From NCBI GenBank assembly GCA_030530145.1, contig JAUMVN010000009.1:1-64000 (forward strand): a stretch of 64,000 nt of DNA, given 5' to 3'. The translations under genes and the position numbers were made by a program. The notes beneath the pieces were generated by a model. The model saw nothing but the letters and a program-made list of their open reading frames with translations. It was not told the DNA's origin and searched no databases. This document shows, one piece after another, positions 44,293 to 53,234 of this stretch. The first letter of the stretch is position 1; the number at the start of each line of letters is the position of its first letter. The DNA is from Coriobacteriia bacterium. Its GTDB lineage: Bacteria; Actinomycetota; Coriobacteriia; Coriobacteriales; Atopobiaceae.

Positions 44293-45507
44293 CTAGGCGG
44301 CTTTCTGGCGGTGCCGCCAGACCGACTGCACCATGCCCACGGCGACGAGCTGCGTGACCATGGAGGACGAACCGAAACTGATGAAGGGCAGGGGGATGCC
44401 CGTGATCGGCATGATGCCGATGCACATGCCGATGTTCTCGAGGACCTGGAAGGTCCACATGCCGCAGCAGCCGACGAGCACGAGCTTGCTGAACGGGTTG
44501 TCGATGCGCATCGCCAGCAGCAGCGTGGAGAGGATCATCCAGGCGAAAAGGCCGAGAAGGACGACGGACCCGACGAAGCCGAACTGCTCGGCGAAGAGCG
44601 CGAAGACGAAGTCGGTGTGCGCCTCCGGCAGAAAGCCGTTGCCCGCCTGGGTCGCGTTGCCGACGCCCTTGCCCAGCAGGCCGCCGCTGCCGACGGCGAT
44701 CTTCGCCTGGCGGAGGTTGTATCCGTCGCCGGTCGGGTCTATCGACTCGTCCAGGAAGACCATGAGGCGCTTGAGCTGGTACTGCTTGAGCAGGTGCGGG
44801 AGCCCGTCGACGGTCGAGGCCCAGATGACGACCGCGACCGTGCCCACGATGAGCGCGATGGTCGGGATGACCCAGCGGCTCGGCGCCCCCGAGCAGATGA
44901 TGATGACCGCCCCCGTGAAGAGGATGACGAGTCCCGTGCCGAGGTCGGTGACCACGAGCAGCCCCAGGGGCAGCAACAGGGTCGCGCAGAGCTTGCAGTA
45001 GTCGGCGAAGCGCTCGATCTTCCCGTTGTACTGGGCGCAGGCGCTCGCCATGAGGAAGATCGTCACGAGCTTGGAGGGCTCGGAGGGCTGGAAGCGGAAG
45101 TGGATGAGGGGGATCTGCACCCAGCCCGTCATGCCCTTGGCCGAGAAGCCGAGGCCCGGCAGGTGGGGCATGACCATGAGCAGGCAGTCGACGACGAGCA
45201 GCGCGGTCGTCATGCCCGAGAGCGCGCGCACGTCGTAGCGCCAGACGAGAAGCGCGAGCACCGCGCCGAGGGCGATGCCGACCAGGTGGCTCGAGAAGCG
45301 CGCCTCGGAGATGGTGAGGGAAGCCGACCAGATGGTCACGACGCCCACGAGGACGAGCAGGAGCGCGGGGATGAGCTGCGAGAGATAGAGCTTACCCAAA
45401 GGGCCCGTCTTGCCGGAGACCTTGGGCGCCCCGGCCCCGGCGACCTTCTCGCCGAGGCGGCCGAGAAGCCCGCCGCCCGTGCCGAGGCCGGTCATTTCCT
45501 GTGCCAT
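44293..45507 (-). CDS. rodA: Rod shape-determining SEDS glycosyltransferase RodA
   Basis: A 404-residue polytopic SEDS protein polymerising lipid II during side-wall growth with PBP2. About ten hydrophobic segments follow a 40-residue cytoplasmic N-terminus. Family signatures include HFRFQPSEPSKL, VVTDLGTGLVIL, the large loop with AKIAVGSGGLLGKGVG and HTDFVFALFAEQFGF, and the final GIPLPFISFGSSSMVTQL. It is 12 bp after mrdA. Proximity to mreBCD and mrdA favours RodA over FtsW. Confidence 0.95.
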   Translation of the reverse strand: MAQEMTGLGTGGGLLGRLGEKVAGAGAPKVSGKTGPLGKLYLSQLIPALLLVLVGVVTIWSASLTISEARFSSHLVGIALGAVLALLVWRYDVRALSGMTTALLVVDCLLMVMPHLPGLGFSAKGMTGWVQIPLIHFRFQPSEPSKLVTIFLMASACAQYNGKIERFADYCKLCATLLLPLGLLVVTDLGTGLVILFTGAVIIICSGAPSRWVIPTIALIVGTVAVVIWASTVDGLPHLLKQYQLKRLMVFLDESIDPTGDGYNLRQAKIAVGSGGLLGKGVGNATQAGNGFLPEAHTDFVFALFAEQFGFVGSVVLLGLFAWMILSTLLLAMRIDNPFSKLVLVGCCGMWTFQVLENIGMCIGIMPITGIPLPFISFGSSSMVTQLVAVGMVQSVWRHRQKAA

Positions 45508-45519
45508 GTGGCCCCTCCC

Positions 45520-47550
45520 CTAGTCCTGCGTCGCCGACGACGTGTCGGTGGTCGCCGTGTCGGGCTGCCCGTAGATGTAGCCGAAGACGTCGCGGACGAT
45601 GAGCATGGCCGTGGTCGAGCCCCACTCGCCGCCGTCGAAGTTCGAGGCGATGACGTACTTGGGGTCCTCGACCGGCGCGTAGGCCACCATCCAACAGACG
45701 TTGCGGCCCACGGAGGTCTGCTCGCCGGTGCCCGTCTTTCCGCTCACGTTGACGTCGAGGGACGTCCAGTGGGCGGCCTGGCTCTCGCTCTCGTCGTAGA
45801 TGACGCCGTTCAGGCCCTTCTCGATGAGCGTGCGGTAGGCCTCGTTCTCCTGGATGTCGCTGACCTGGGTCACGTTGTAGTCGATGACGGAGCCGTCGCC
45901 GATGCTGCTGCGCACGCTCTTGAGCACGTGCGGCTTGTAGACGGGCCCGCGGTTGGCGATGCTCTCGTAGACCTGCGCCATCTGCAGGCAGGTGACGAGC
46001 ATGTCGCCCTGCCCGATGGAGATGTTGCAGTAGTCGCCCGGGTGCCACTCGCGGTCCGCGTCCGAGCTCGTGGTGAAGTAGTTCCACTTCCACTCGGCGT
46101 CCGGCACGCGCCCCTCGGACTCGCTCGGCAGGTCGATGCCCGTCTTCGAGCCCAGCCCGTACTCGCGGAAGGTCTGCTGCATGCCCTCCTTGTTGTCGGA
46201 GTTCGAGAAGCCCTTGCCGATCTCGTAGAACACGACGTCGCACGACATCGTGATGCCGCCCTGCAGGTCGAGCCAGCCGTGGCCCTCCTTGCTGTGGCAC
46301 CACATGCCGTAGGCCTCGCCGAAGCCGGTCCACCAGCCCGAGCAGTCGTACCCGGACTCGGGAGTGGCGATGCCGTTGTCGAGCGCGGCGAAGGCGGTCA
46401 GCGGCTTGATGGTCGAGGCCGCGGGGTACTGGCCCGAAATGGCGCGGTTGAGCAGCGGGTAGTTAGAGGAGTCGCTCGTGAGGGAGTCCCAGTCGGACGT
46501 GGCGATGCCGCCGACGAAGATGGACGGCGAGAAGGTCGGCGCGCTCGCCATGGCGAGGACCTCGCCGTTCGTGCAGTCCAGGCACACGACCGACCCGCCC
46601 ACGGCGTCCTGGCCGCGCTTCTTCGTGTCGGCCATGGCCTGGGCGAGGGCGTCCTCGGCGGCCTTCTGTATACCCGAGTCGATGGTGAGCACCACGTCGC
46701 TGCCGCTCTGGGGGTCGATGGTCGTCGAGGTATCGAGGACGTTGCCGTTGGAGTCGACGTAGACGGTCTGCTCGCCGCGGATACCCTGCAGGACGCTCTC
46801 GTAGACCGACTCCACGCCCGCCTGGCCGACGACGTCGCCGCTCTGGTAGCTGACGGCCGACTCGTCGGACGAGGAGGCCTCCAGCTGCTCGGAGGTCACG
46901 GTGCCGGTGTAGCCGACCACGTGTGCCGCGAGCGAACCCTGCGGATAGGAGCGCTGCGAGCGCTGCAGCACCTCGACGCCGTCGAAGATGGCCGGGTGCT
47001 CGCCGATGTAGGCGACGACGCGGCGCGAGACGTCGGAGGAGACCGTGCGCTTGCTCTGCGCGCCCTCGGTCGAGTCGATGATCTTGCGGTAGACGGCCTG
47101 GCGGGGCATGCCGATGAGGTTGGCCAGAATCTGCATCTCGATCTCGTCGTCGGAGACGTCGGATTCCGCGACGACGGTGAGGCTGCTGCGGTTGGCCACG
47201 ATCTCGGCTCCGTTGCGGTCGAGGATGCGCCCGCGCGGCGCCGCGGTCGTGACGGTGCGTGTGCGGTTGGACTCCGCCTGCTGGGCATACTCCTCGCTCG
47301 AGACGAGCTGCATGCTCCACAGCCTGCCGAGAAGCGCCACGAAGACCCCGCCCACGACCGCCGCGAGCCCCACCAGGCGAGACGAGAACGTGGTCTCCGA
47401 GGAGTTGTCGGAGCCGCCCGCGGCACGCGGGGCGCCCCCTCCGATATCGAGCGTGTAGGCCGCCTCGGATCGCCCGAAGACGATGTAGAGGACGATGAGC
47501 GCGAGCGCGACGAGGGCGCACACGGCGACGATGACGAGCGAGAGGTCCAT
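45520..47550 (-). CDS. mrdA: Penicillin-binding protein 2 (elongasome transpeptidase)
   Basis: A 676-residue class B PBP. After an N-terminal hydrophobic segment and a second one at about 55-75 comes the pedestal domain. The transpeptidase domain has SxxK in AASTIKPLTAF, an SxD-type motif in SMSCDVVFYEIG, and KTG in VSGKTGTGEQTS. The two hydrophobic segments near the N-terminus, with a Gly-rich loop between, are unusual for PBP2, which normally has one. It crosslinks the glycan made by RodA. Located between mreD and rodA. Confidence 0.94.
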   Translation of the reverse strand: MDLSLVIVAVCALVALALIVLYIVFGRSEAAYTLDIGGGAPRAAGGSDNSSETTFSSRLVGLAAVVGGVFVALLGRLWSMQLVSSEEYAQQAESNRTRTVTTAAPRGRILDRNGAEIVANRSSLTVVAESDVSDDEIEMQILANLIGMPRQAVYRKIIDSTEGAQSKRTVSSDVSRRVVAYIGEHPAIFDGVEVLQRSQRSYPQGSLAAHVVGYTGTVTSEQLEASSSDESAVSYQSGDVVGQAGVESVYESVLQGIRGEQTVYVDSNGNVLDTSTTIDPQSGSDVVLTIDSGIQKAAEDALAQAMADTKKRGQDAVGGSVVCLDCTNGEVLAMASAPTFSPSIFVGGIATSDWDSLTSDSSNYPLLNRAISGQYPAASTIKPLTAFAALDNGIATPESGYDCSGWWTGFGEAYGMWCHSKEGHGWLDLQGGITMSCDVVFYEIGKGFSNSDNKEGMQQTFREYGLGSKTGIDLPSESEGRVPDAEWKWNYFTTSSDADREWHPGDYCNISIGQGDMLVTCLQMAQVYESIANRGPVYKPHVLKSVRSSIGDGSVIDYNVTQVSDIQENEAYRTLIEKGLNGVIYDESESQAAHWTSLDVNVSGKTGTGEQTSVGRNVCWMVAYAPVEDPKYVIASNFDGGEWGSTTAMLIVRDVFGYIYGQPDTATTDTSSATQD

Positions 47551-47560
47551 GACGGCGCCC

Positions 47561-48097
47561 CTAGATTCCCCTGCGCGAGAAGTGCCCGCCCGAGAGGGCG
47601 GAGCTCGAGCGCACCCGAGAGAAGTAATAGGCGAAAGGGAGGAACGCGACGATGGAGAGGAAGGTCGCGGGCACCGCGCGGAAGACGACGGCGTCGACGA
47701 CCGAGCTCGAGTTGCCGGTGAGCAGCATAGCCAGGCAGTACACGAGCGTCGAGGCGAGGGTGGCGGCGGAGTAGGCGGCCACGCTCGCCGCGAAGTCGCC
47801 GGACATGCGGTTGCGCTGCTCGGACCCGAGGAAATACGAGGTCACGGTGAGCACGAAGGACATGAGCCCGATGGGGCCCGTGGTCGTGAGGTCGAAGAAG
47901 AGCCCGGCGAAGAAGCCGCAGACCACGGACTGGGACCCGCCGCGGGACAAGGCGATGCAGGCGGCGAACACCAGGGCGAAGTTGGCGCGCCCGTTGCCGA
48001 GCGCGATGTTGGGGGCGAGCGCGAGCTGCAGGACGGCGCACACGGCCGCGAGGATCGCGAGCCCCTTGGTATCGTGGGTCTTGTCGGAGACCTGCAT
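47561..48097 (-). CDS. mreD: Rod shape-determining protein MreD
   Basis: A 178-residue integral membrane protein with five or six hydrophobic segments, linking MreC to the elongasome. Conserved features are weak, as is normal for MreD: FALVFAACIALSRGG and GFFAGLFFDLTTTGPIGL. It was identified largely by size, topology and position between mreC and mrdA. Confidence 0.9.
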   Translation of the reverse strand: MQVSDKTHDTKGLAILAAVCAVLQLALAPNIALGNGRANFALVFAACIALSRGGSQSVVCGFFAGLFFDLTTTGPIGLMSFVLTVTSYFLGSEQRNRMSGDFAASVAAYSAATLASTLVYCLAMLLTGNSSSVVDAVVFRAVPATFLSIVAFLPFAYYFSRVRSSSALSGGHFSRRGI

Positions 48098-48107
48098 CCC
48101 TTCCCCC

Positions 48108-49097
48108 TTACTCCCCGTCCGTCGACGCGTCCGCGTCGGTCGTATCGTCGGCCGCGGCGTCCGAGGTCGACGATACGACCTTGGAGGTGTCCTGCGCGTC
48201 GGCGTCGCTGATGTCCTCGGCCGTGGCCTCCTGCCCCTCCGTGAGCGAGGTGATGACGAGGACCTCCTCGAAGTTCTCGGTCCCGGCGAAAATCTCCACG
48301 GTGATCTGCAGATAGAGCGAGCCGGCCGCCTTCTCGACGTTCGTCACCTTGCCCAAGGGCAGGCCCTTCGGGAAAACGCCGCCGAGGCCGCTCGTGACGA
48401 CGACGTCGCCGACGCTGACCTCCTGGTCGGACGCGATCATGTCGAGCGTCACCTGTCCCGTCGCGGAGCCCTTGAGCATGCCCTGGGCGCGGCTCGACTG
48501 GATCATGGCCGACACCGAGGAGTTCTCGTCGGTGAGGAGCCGCACCGTCGAGGAGGTGGCCCCGCACTCGACGATCTGCCCGATCACGCCGTTGGACGCC
48601 ATGACCGGCATGCCGACCGTGAGGCCCGAGGCGCTGCCGGAGTTGATGGTGACCGTCGAGGACCACGAGTCCGTCGACGCCGAGATGATCCGGGCGCCGG
48701 TCGACTGGAGGCTGTAGCTGTCCTTGAGGTTGAGCAGGTCCTGGAGCCGCTTGGCCGTCTGCTCCGACTCCTCGAGCTCGGCGTTCCTTGCCTGGAGACG
48801 TTCGTTCTCGGCCTTGAGGTCGGAGAGGCTCTCCTGGTCCGAGGTCAGGTTCGCGAAGACGTTGCCGAGCCCCTGGAACGGGACGGAGACGGTGGCGCCG
48901 ATGTAGCGCACCGGCGTCGTGACGACGGTGAAGGCGGAGCGCACGGCCTCGAGGGGGCTGCTCGACCCCATGCGGCAGCTCGCGGTGAACATGACGAGGG
49001 AGGCGGCGCAGCAGACGATGAGCTGCCGCCCCGAGCCTCCCTTCGAGTTCTGCCCGATGGTCGGGCCGCCCGAGCGGCCGAGTCCGGTATAGGCCAC
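48108..49097 (-). CDS. mreC: Rod shape-determining protein MreC
   Basis: A 329-residue extracytoplasmic scaffold that activates PBP2-RodA. One N-terminal membrane helix (about 24-42) is followed by a coiled coil (about 80-115, LSDLKAENERLQARNAELEE), then the beta-barrel domain with VMASNGVIGQIVE and VTSGLGGVFPKGLPLGKV. The tail is acidic and Asp/Ser/Thr-rich. The start is GTG 49097, 2 bp after the mreB stop. Confidence 0.94.
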   Translation of the reverse strand: MAYTGLGRSGGPTIGQNSKGGSGRQLIVCCAASLVMFTASCRMGSSSPLEAVRSAFTVVTTPVRYIGATVSVPFQGLGNVFANLTSDQESLSDLKAENERLQARNAELEESEQTAKRLQDLLNLKDSYSLQSTGARIISASTDSWSSTVTINSGSASGLTVGMPVMASNGVIGQIVECGATSSTVRLLTDENSSVSAMIQSSRAQGMLKGSATGQVTLDMIASDQEVSVGDVVVTSGLGGVFPKGLPLGKVTNVEKAAGSLYLQITVEIFAGTENFEEVLVITSLTEGQEATAEDISDADAQDTSKVVSSTSDAAADDTTDADASTDGE

Positions 49098-49099
49098 GC

Positions 49100-50143
49100 C
49101 TACTGGCCCGTGCTCTGGACGAAGCCGCCCGTGAGGGCGTTGGCCTCGAGGACCTTCGCGCAGCCGTTGACGACGTTCTCGAGAGCGGTGGGGCTCACGT
49201 TCACGGGAACGCCCGTCTCCTCGCGGAGCCTGTGGTCGAGGCCGCGGAGAAGGCCGCCGCCGCCGGTGAGCAGGATGCCGTAGTACATGAGGTCGCTGGC
49301 GAGGTCGGGCGGGGTCACGTCGAGGGCGTCCTTGACGGCCTTCGTGACCTCGTCGAGCGGGCGGTCGAGCGCGCGGCGGATCTCCTCAGACTCGATGCGG
49401 ACGGTCTTGGGCAGGCCGCTCATGACGTCGCGGCCGTTGACCTCGACGTCGAGCTCCTCGGCCAGCGGCGCCGCGGAGCCGACCTTGATCTTGATGTCCT
49501 CGGCAGTGCGCTCGCCGATGGATAGGTTGTAGGCGTCGCGGACGTGCTGCAGGATCGTCTGGTCGAACTCGTCGCCGGCGGTCCGGATGGACTGGGAGAC
49601 GACGATGCCGCCCATGGAGATGACGGCGACCTCGGTGGTGCCGCCGCCGATGTCCACGACCATGGAGCCGGTCGGGTCCTCGATGGGCAGGTCGGCGCCG
49701 ATGGCGGCGGCCATCGGCTCCTCGATCAGGTAGGCCTGGCGGGCGCCGGCCTGGATGGTGGCCTCGAAGACGGCGCGCTTCTCGACGGACGTGACGCCGG
49801 AGGGGACGCACACGACGACGCGCGGACGCGGGCTCCAAGGGTAGCGGCGCTCGCGGGCCTTCTCGATGAAGTAGCGGAGCATGACCTCCGTCACGTCGAA
49901 GTCGGCGATGACGCCGTCCTTGAGCGGGCGCTCGGCGATGATCGAGCCGGGCGTGCGGCCGATCATGCGCTTCGCGTCGGCGCCGACCGCGAGCACGCGG
50001 CTCTCGGACTTGTCGATGGCGACGACGGAGGGCTCGTTGATGACGATGCCCTCCCCCCTGACGGCGACGAGGGTGTTCGCCGTGCCGAGGTCGATGGCGA
50101 GGTCCCCGCCGTATTCGCCGAATAGTGTGTCGAAGAAAGACAT
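49100..50143 (-). CDS. mreB: Rod shape-determining actin homologue MreB
   Basis: A 347-residue actin-fold ATPase that guides side-wall synthesis. Nucleotide-binding motifs are DLGTANTLVAVRGEG (phosphate 1), DIGGGTTEVAVISMGG (phosphate 2) and LTGGGGLLRGLDHRL (adenosine). Length is typical. It is the first classical mre gene, 19 bp after the TPR gene. Confidence 0.97.
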   Translation of the reverse strand: MSFFDTLFGEYGGDLAIDLGTANTLVAVRGEGIVINEPSVVAIDKSESRVLAVGADAKRMIGRTPGSIIAERPLKDGVIADFDVTEVMLRYFIEKARERRYPWSPRPRVVVCVPSGVTSVEKRAVFEATIQAGARQAYLIEEPMAAAIGADLPIEDPTGSMVVDIGGGTTEVAVISMGGIVVSQSIRTAGDEFDQTILQHVRDAYNLSIGERTAEDIKIKVGSAAPLAEELDVEVNGRDVMSGLPKTVRIESEEIRRALDRPLDEVTKAVKDALDVTPPDLASDLMYYGILLTGGGGLLRGLDHRLREETGVPVNVSPTALENVVNGCAKVLEANALTGGFVQSTGQ

Positions 50144-50162
50144 CCGCTTTCCTTGTCCTGTG

Positions 50163-51461
50163 CTAGTTGGTGCCGTCCTGGGAAGAGTAGGAGGTGTCCA
50201 CGGAGACGAGCTTCCAGCTCACGCCGTCGCGGACCATCTTGAGGGTGTACTGCTGCTCGCCGCCGGAGGAGAGCGTGGCGATGACGTGGACGGTCGTCTC
50301 GGACATGGAGCGGTCGACGCCGTCGACCCTGACCGTGGCGCCCGCCGGGAGCGTGTCCTCCATCGCCTGGATCTGGGCGGTGGCCGAGGCGTCCACATAC
50401 TGCGAGATGCCCTCGCCGCTCGCCTTGGCGGCGAAGACGGACTCGGCGACGGACTCCTGGGTGGGCCAGCCGAAGCCGTTCATGTAGGCGGCGACGCCGG
50501 CGCCGCCGACGATGAGGACGATGACGAGGATGGTGAAGAAGACCTTGAGGCCGGTGTGGCGGTGCTTGCGCTTGACCTTGCGGTCCTTCTTGTCCTGGGC
50601 GACGAGCTCCTCCTCGCTGACCGAGAAGAAGCCGGTGTCCTCGGCGGAGGGGATGAGCTGGCCGGAGGCCCCGGTGGGGTCGAGCGGGTCGACGCCCGCG
50701 CCGTAGCCCGCGGCCGCGAGGAAGGCGTCGGTGTCGGAGCCGGCGCTCTGCTGCTTAGCGGCCGCCGCGGCGATGGCCTTGCGCGCCGCGTCGTAGGACG
50801 CCTGCGCCTCGGGGCTCATGACGAAGGACGCGTCGGAGGACGCGTGGCCGAAGGCGTCGACGGCCTCGGGCATGCGGTTGGCGGCCACGTAGGCCAGACC
50901 GAGGTCGCAGTAGACCTGGGCCTGGCTCTCGAGCGGGGTGGTGAAGTCGAGCGCCGTGCGGTAGGCCTCCACGGCGTCGACGGGGCGGCCGAGCCTCATG
51001 AAGCAGCTGCCGAGGTCGGAGAGGGCGCCGGCCGGGGCCGGGTTGTTCTCGTCGATGGCGGCGCTGCGGTAGGCGATGCCGGCGTTGCGGACGTCGCCGG
51101 CGGCCTCGTAGGCCTTGCCGAGGGCCAGGTACGCCTTATAGGGCGAGGCGTACTGGGGGTCCTGCACGGCGCTCGTGAGGGCCTGGACGGCCTCGGTGGC
51201 GCGGCCGGCGGCGAGAAGCGCGCGGCCGCGGTTGCACGAGAGCGCCCCGACCTTGCCGTAGGCCGCGTCGGAGAGGGCGCTCGCGTAGGCGTCGGCCGCG
51301 GCGTCGTAGCGGCCGAGCTTCATGTACGCGTTGCCGATGAGGTGGTCGACCTCGCCCGCGGCCTCCCCGGCCGCCTTCGCGCCGGAGAGCAGCGAGATCG
51401 CGCCCATCCAGTCGCCGGACTGGTAGGCCGCCTTGCCGGATTCGTATGCCTGCTGGTTCAT
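50163..51461 (-). CDS. TPR-repeat membrane protein
   Basis: A 432-residue protein. The N-terminal half (about 5-240) contains at least five tetratricopeptide-like repeats (YESGKAAYQSGDWMGAISLL, NAYMKLGRYDAAADAYASAL, DLGSCFMRLGRPVDAVEAYR). A Ser/Gly linker, a basic stretch KKDRKVKRKHRHTG and one membrane helix (about 300-322) follow, then an outside domain of about 110 residues resembling NTF2-like/DUF4878 folds. ATG 51461 has GGAGG five bases upstream. It may organise cytoplasmic partners of the mre complex (inference); no known name. Confidence 0.8.
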   Translation of the reverse strand: MNQQAYESGKAAYQSGDWMGAISLLSGAKAAGEAAGEVDHLIGNAYMKLGRYDAAADAYASALSDAAYGKVGALSCNRGRALLAAGRATEAVQALTSAVQDPQYASPYKAYLALGKAYEAAGDVRNAGIAYRSAAIDENNPAPAGALSDLGSCFMRLGRPVDAVEAYRTALDFTTPLESQAQVYCDLGLAYVAANRMPEAVDAFGHASSDASFVMSPEAQASYDAARKAIAAAAAKQQSAGSDTDAFLAAAGYGAGVDPLDPTGASGQLIPSAEDTGFFSVSEEELVAQDKKDRKVKRKHRHTGLKVFFTILVIVLIVGGAGVAAYMNGFGWPTQESVAESVFAAKASGEGISQYVDASATAQIQAMEDTLPAGATVRVDGVDRSMSETTVHVIATLSSGGEQQYTLKMVRDGVSWKLVSVDTSYSSQDGTN

Positions 51462-51489
51462 GGGGTCCTCCAAGGAAAATCTGTTGAGG

Positions 51490-52038
51490 CTAGGCCTCGG
51501 CGTGCTCGATGCGAACCGAATTGATGACGTCGCCGCGGCGAAGCTCGGCCACGACGTCGAGGCCCTCGACGGTCTGCCCGAAGACGGTGTAGCCGGAGTC
51601 GAGGAAGTGCTGGGGGCCGAGGCAGAAGTAGAACTGGGAGCCGGCCGAGTTCGGGTCCATTGAGCGGGCCATGGCCAGGGTCCCGTCCTCGTGGGAGTTC
51701 CTCGGGTTCGTCGAGAACTCCTCCTTGATGCGGTAGCCGGGGCCGCCGGTGCCGGGACGCCCGTCGGGGCCGGCGCCGCCGGCCGCCACCTCCTGCGGGG
51801 TCATCTCGCGCGTGTTCGGGCAGCCGCCCTGGATGACGAAGCCGGGCTCGTAGCGGTGGAACTTGAGGTCGTCGTAGAAGCCCGAGGAGGCGAGCTCGCA
51901 GAAGTTGGCGACGTGCACGGGAGCGCCCTCGCCGTCGAGCTTGACGCGGATGCGTCCCTTGCTGGTGTCGAAGACGGCGACCTCGTCGCCGGCGACGGTG
52001 TACTCGGGGGTGTAGAGCGGATCTCCGAAGAAGCCCAT
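51490..52038 (-). CDS. Cyclophilin-type peptidyl-prolyl cis-trans isomerase
   Basis: A 182-residue cytoplasmic cyclophilin. Active-site residues are in FYDDLKFHRYEPGFVIQGG (the FHR and FxxQGG motifs) and NSAGSQFYFCLG, with the DSGYTVFGQTVEGLDVV end. There is no signal peptide. It begins a block running into the TPR and mre genes (28-bp gap). Confidence 0.93.
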   Translation of the reverse strand: MGFFGDPLYTPEYTVAGDEVAVFDTSKGRIRVKLDGEGAPVHVANFCELASSGFYDDLKFHRYEPGFVIQGGCPNTREMTPQEVAAGGAGPDGRPGTGGPGYRIKEEFSTNPRNSHEDGTLAMARSMDPNSAGSQFYFCLGPQHFLDSGYTVFGQTVEGLDVVAELRRGDVINSVRIEHAEA

Positions 52039-52150
52039 GTGCGTCTCTCCTCGCTGTGCTATCGGCAGGGCATGCGTTCGCCCTCGGTTTCAACTATTCG
52101 ATGATAGCAGGACCGGGGGCCTTTCACACAATCGGTACTCGCCGCCCCGC

Positions 52151-53107
52151 TCAGGAGGACGCCTTGACGGGCTCCCAGCCCGACACGTTCTGGTCGAAGA
52201 GCTCCTTGTACGCGGAGGACGCGGAGACCGTCGAGAGGATCGAGGCCGAGTCCGACGCGAGGTCGGAGGAGTCCGAGGCGGCCTGCCAGGCGGAGGTGAG
52301 AGCGTCGCAGCGGTTCCTCAGCCAGTTGCCGAGCGTGACCAGGTGCTCGCTCGTCTCGGTGTAGGCGCCCGCGCCGTCCGAGGTGGACTGCGCCGTGCTG
52401 ATGGCGTTCGACACGTCGATGGAGACGGACCGGGCCTCGGACAGGCCCGAGGAGATGGCGTCGCGGTCCTGGGAGTCCAGGGCCTCCTTGAGGGCGGCCT
52501 CGCTCGCGTCGACCTTCTCGGCGGCGTCCTTGAAGGTCTGGTAGGCGCTCGAGTACGAGTCGAACACGGGGTCGTCCGAGGCCTGCTCCCCGTCGTCGCG
52601 CTTGGCCGAGCTGTCCTGGGCGTCGAGGGCGGAGAGGGCGTCGGGGTTGCCCGCGTTGGACGTGTCGTAGGGCGACTTCGCGCTCGTGTCGTTTATGTCG
52701 GGGTCCCACGGGTGCGTGATCGCGACGGCCGCGCCGCCGACGATGAGGACCGCCGCGGCCGCGGCGACGACGAGGCGTTTGGCGCGGGGCATGAGCTCGT
52801 TGACCGAGGACGCCGTCATCGCCCCGGGGCCCGTCGGCGGGATGGCGCTCTCCAGGCCGGGCTCGGGCTCGGCGGGCCGGGGCTCCACCTCGGCGACCTC
52901 GACCCGCCTCGCGGCGCCCGCCGCCCTCCTCACGGGGCTCGAGCACTTGGGGCAGGACACGTCGTCGGGGCCCACGAGCGCGCCGCAGACGGGGCACCAG
53001 GTGAGCTCGCTCAGGTTGATCCTCTGCGTCGCGTAGATCGGCTCGTGGCAATAAGGGCACTCGAACGAGCCCTCGGGGACGTTCCTCGAGCAATTGGGGC
53101 AAATCAA
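52151..53107 (-). CDS. Zinc-ribbon, single-pass membrane protein
   Basis: A 318-residue protein with two N-terminal zinc ribbons (CPNC...CPYC and CPVC...CPKC), a Pro/Glu-rich linker, one membrane helix (about 118-137, AAAAVLIVGGAAVAI) and an extracytoplasmic helical region rich in Ala/Ser/Asp. The start is TTG 53107 (MICPNCSRN) with GGGAG ten bases upstream; a longer frame has no supported start. Such zinc-ribbon/TM/helical proteins are common in Actinobacteria and mostly uncharacterised. Function unknown. Confidence 0.75.
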   Translation of the reverse strand: MICPNCSRNVPEGSFECPYCHEPIYATQRINLSELTWCPVCGALVGPDDVSCPKCSSPVRRAAGAARRVEVAEVEPRPAEPEPGLESAIPPTGPGAMTASSVNELMPRAKRLVVAAAAAVLIVGGAAVAITHPWDPDINDTSAKSPYDTSNAGNPDALSALDAQDSSAKRDDGEQASDDPVFDSYSSAYQTFKDAAEKVDASEAALKEALDSQDRDAISSGLSEARSVSIDVSNAISTAQSTSDGAGAYTETSEHLVTLGNWLRNRCDALTSAWQAASDSSDLASDSASILSTVSASSAYKELFDQNVSGWEPVKASS

Positions 53108-53156
53108 GTCTTCGACACTCCCGTAAGCGAAAGGCTGCGCACAACGTCTGGACCAT

Positions 53157-53185
53157 GGTATCCCAACGCGGGCGGCCGTCGGCAA
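53157..53185 (-). promoter_or_regulatory. Possible promoter for the zinc-ribbon gene
   Basis: On the minus strand TTGCCG (53185-53180), 17 bp, then GATACC (53162-53157). The spacing is ideal but the -10 is weak (3 of 6). Confidence 0.4.
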
Positions 53186-53199
53186 AGCACACATACATG

Positions 53200-53229
53200 A
53201 AAACCGCGGCGCCGGGAAGGGCGCCGCGG
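53200..53229 (-). terminator. Terminator after the P-type ATPase gene
   Basis: A 10-bp perfect stem CCGCGGCGCC (53204-53213 with 53220-53229) followed on the minus strand by TTTTCATG. It begins 5 bp after the ATPase stop codon. Confidence 0.8.
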
Positions 53230-53234
53230 CCGGG

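Noticed and set aside
44242-47721. An open frame of more than 1,100 codons on the plus strand opposite rodA and mrdA, and similar long frames opposite ppdK, glyQS, proS-ispG and proB-obgE
   Set aside because: In very G+C-rich DNA the strand opposite a gene often stays open. The translations are low-complexity (Ala/Gly/Arg/Leu/Val/Asp), match no family, and the opposite strand carries clear enzymes with catalytic motifs.
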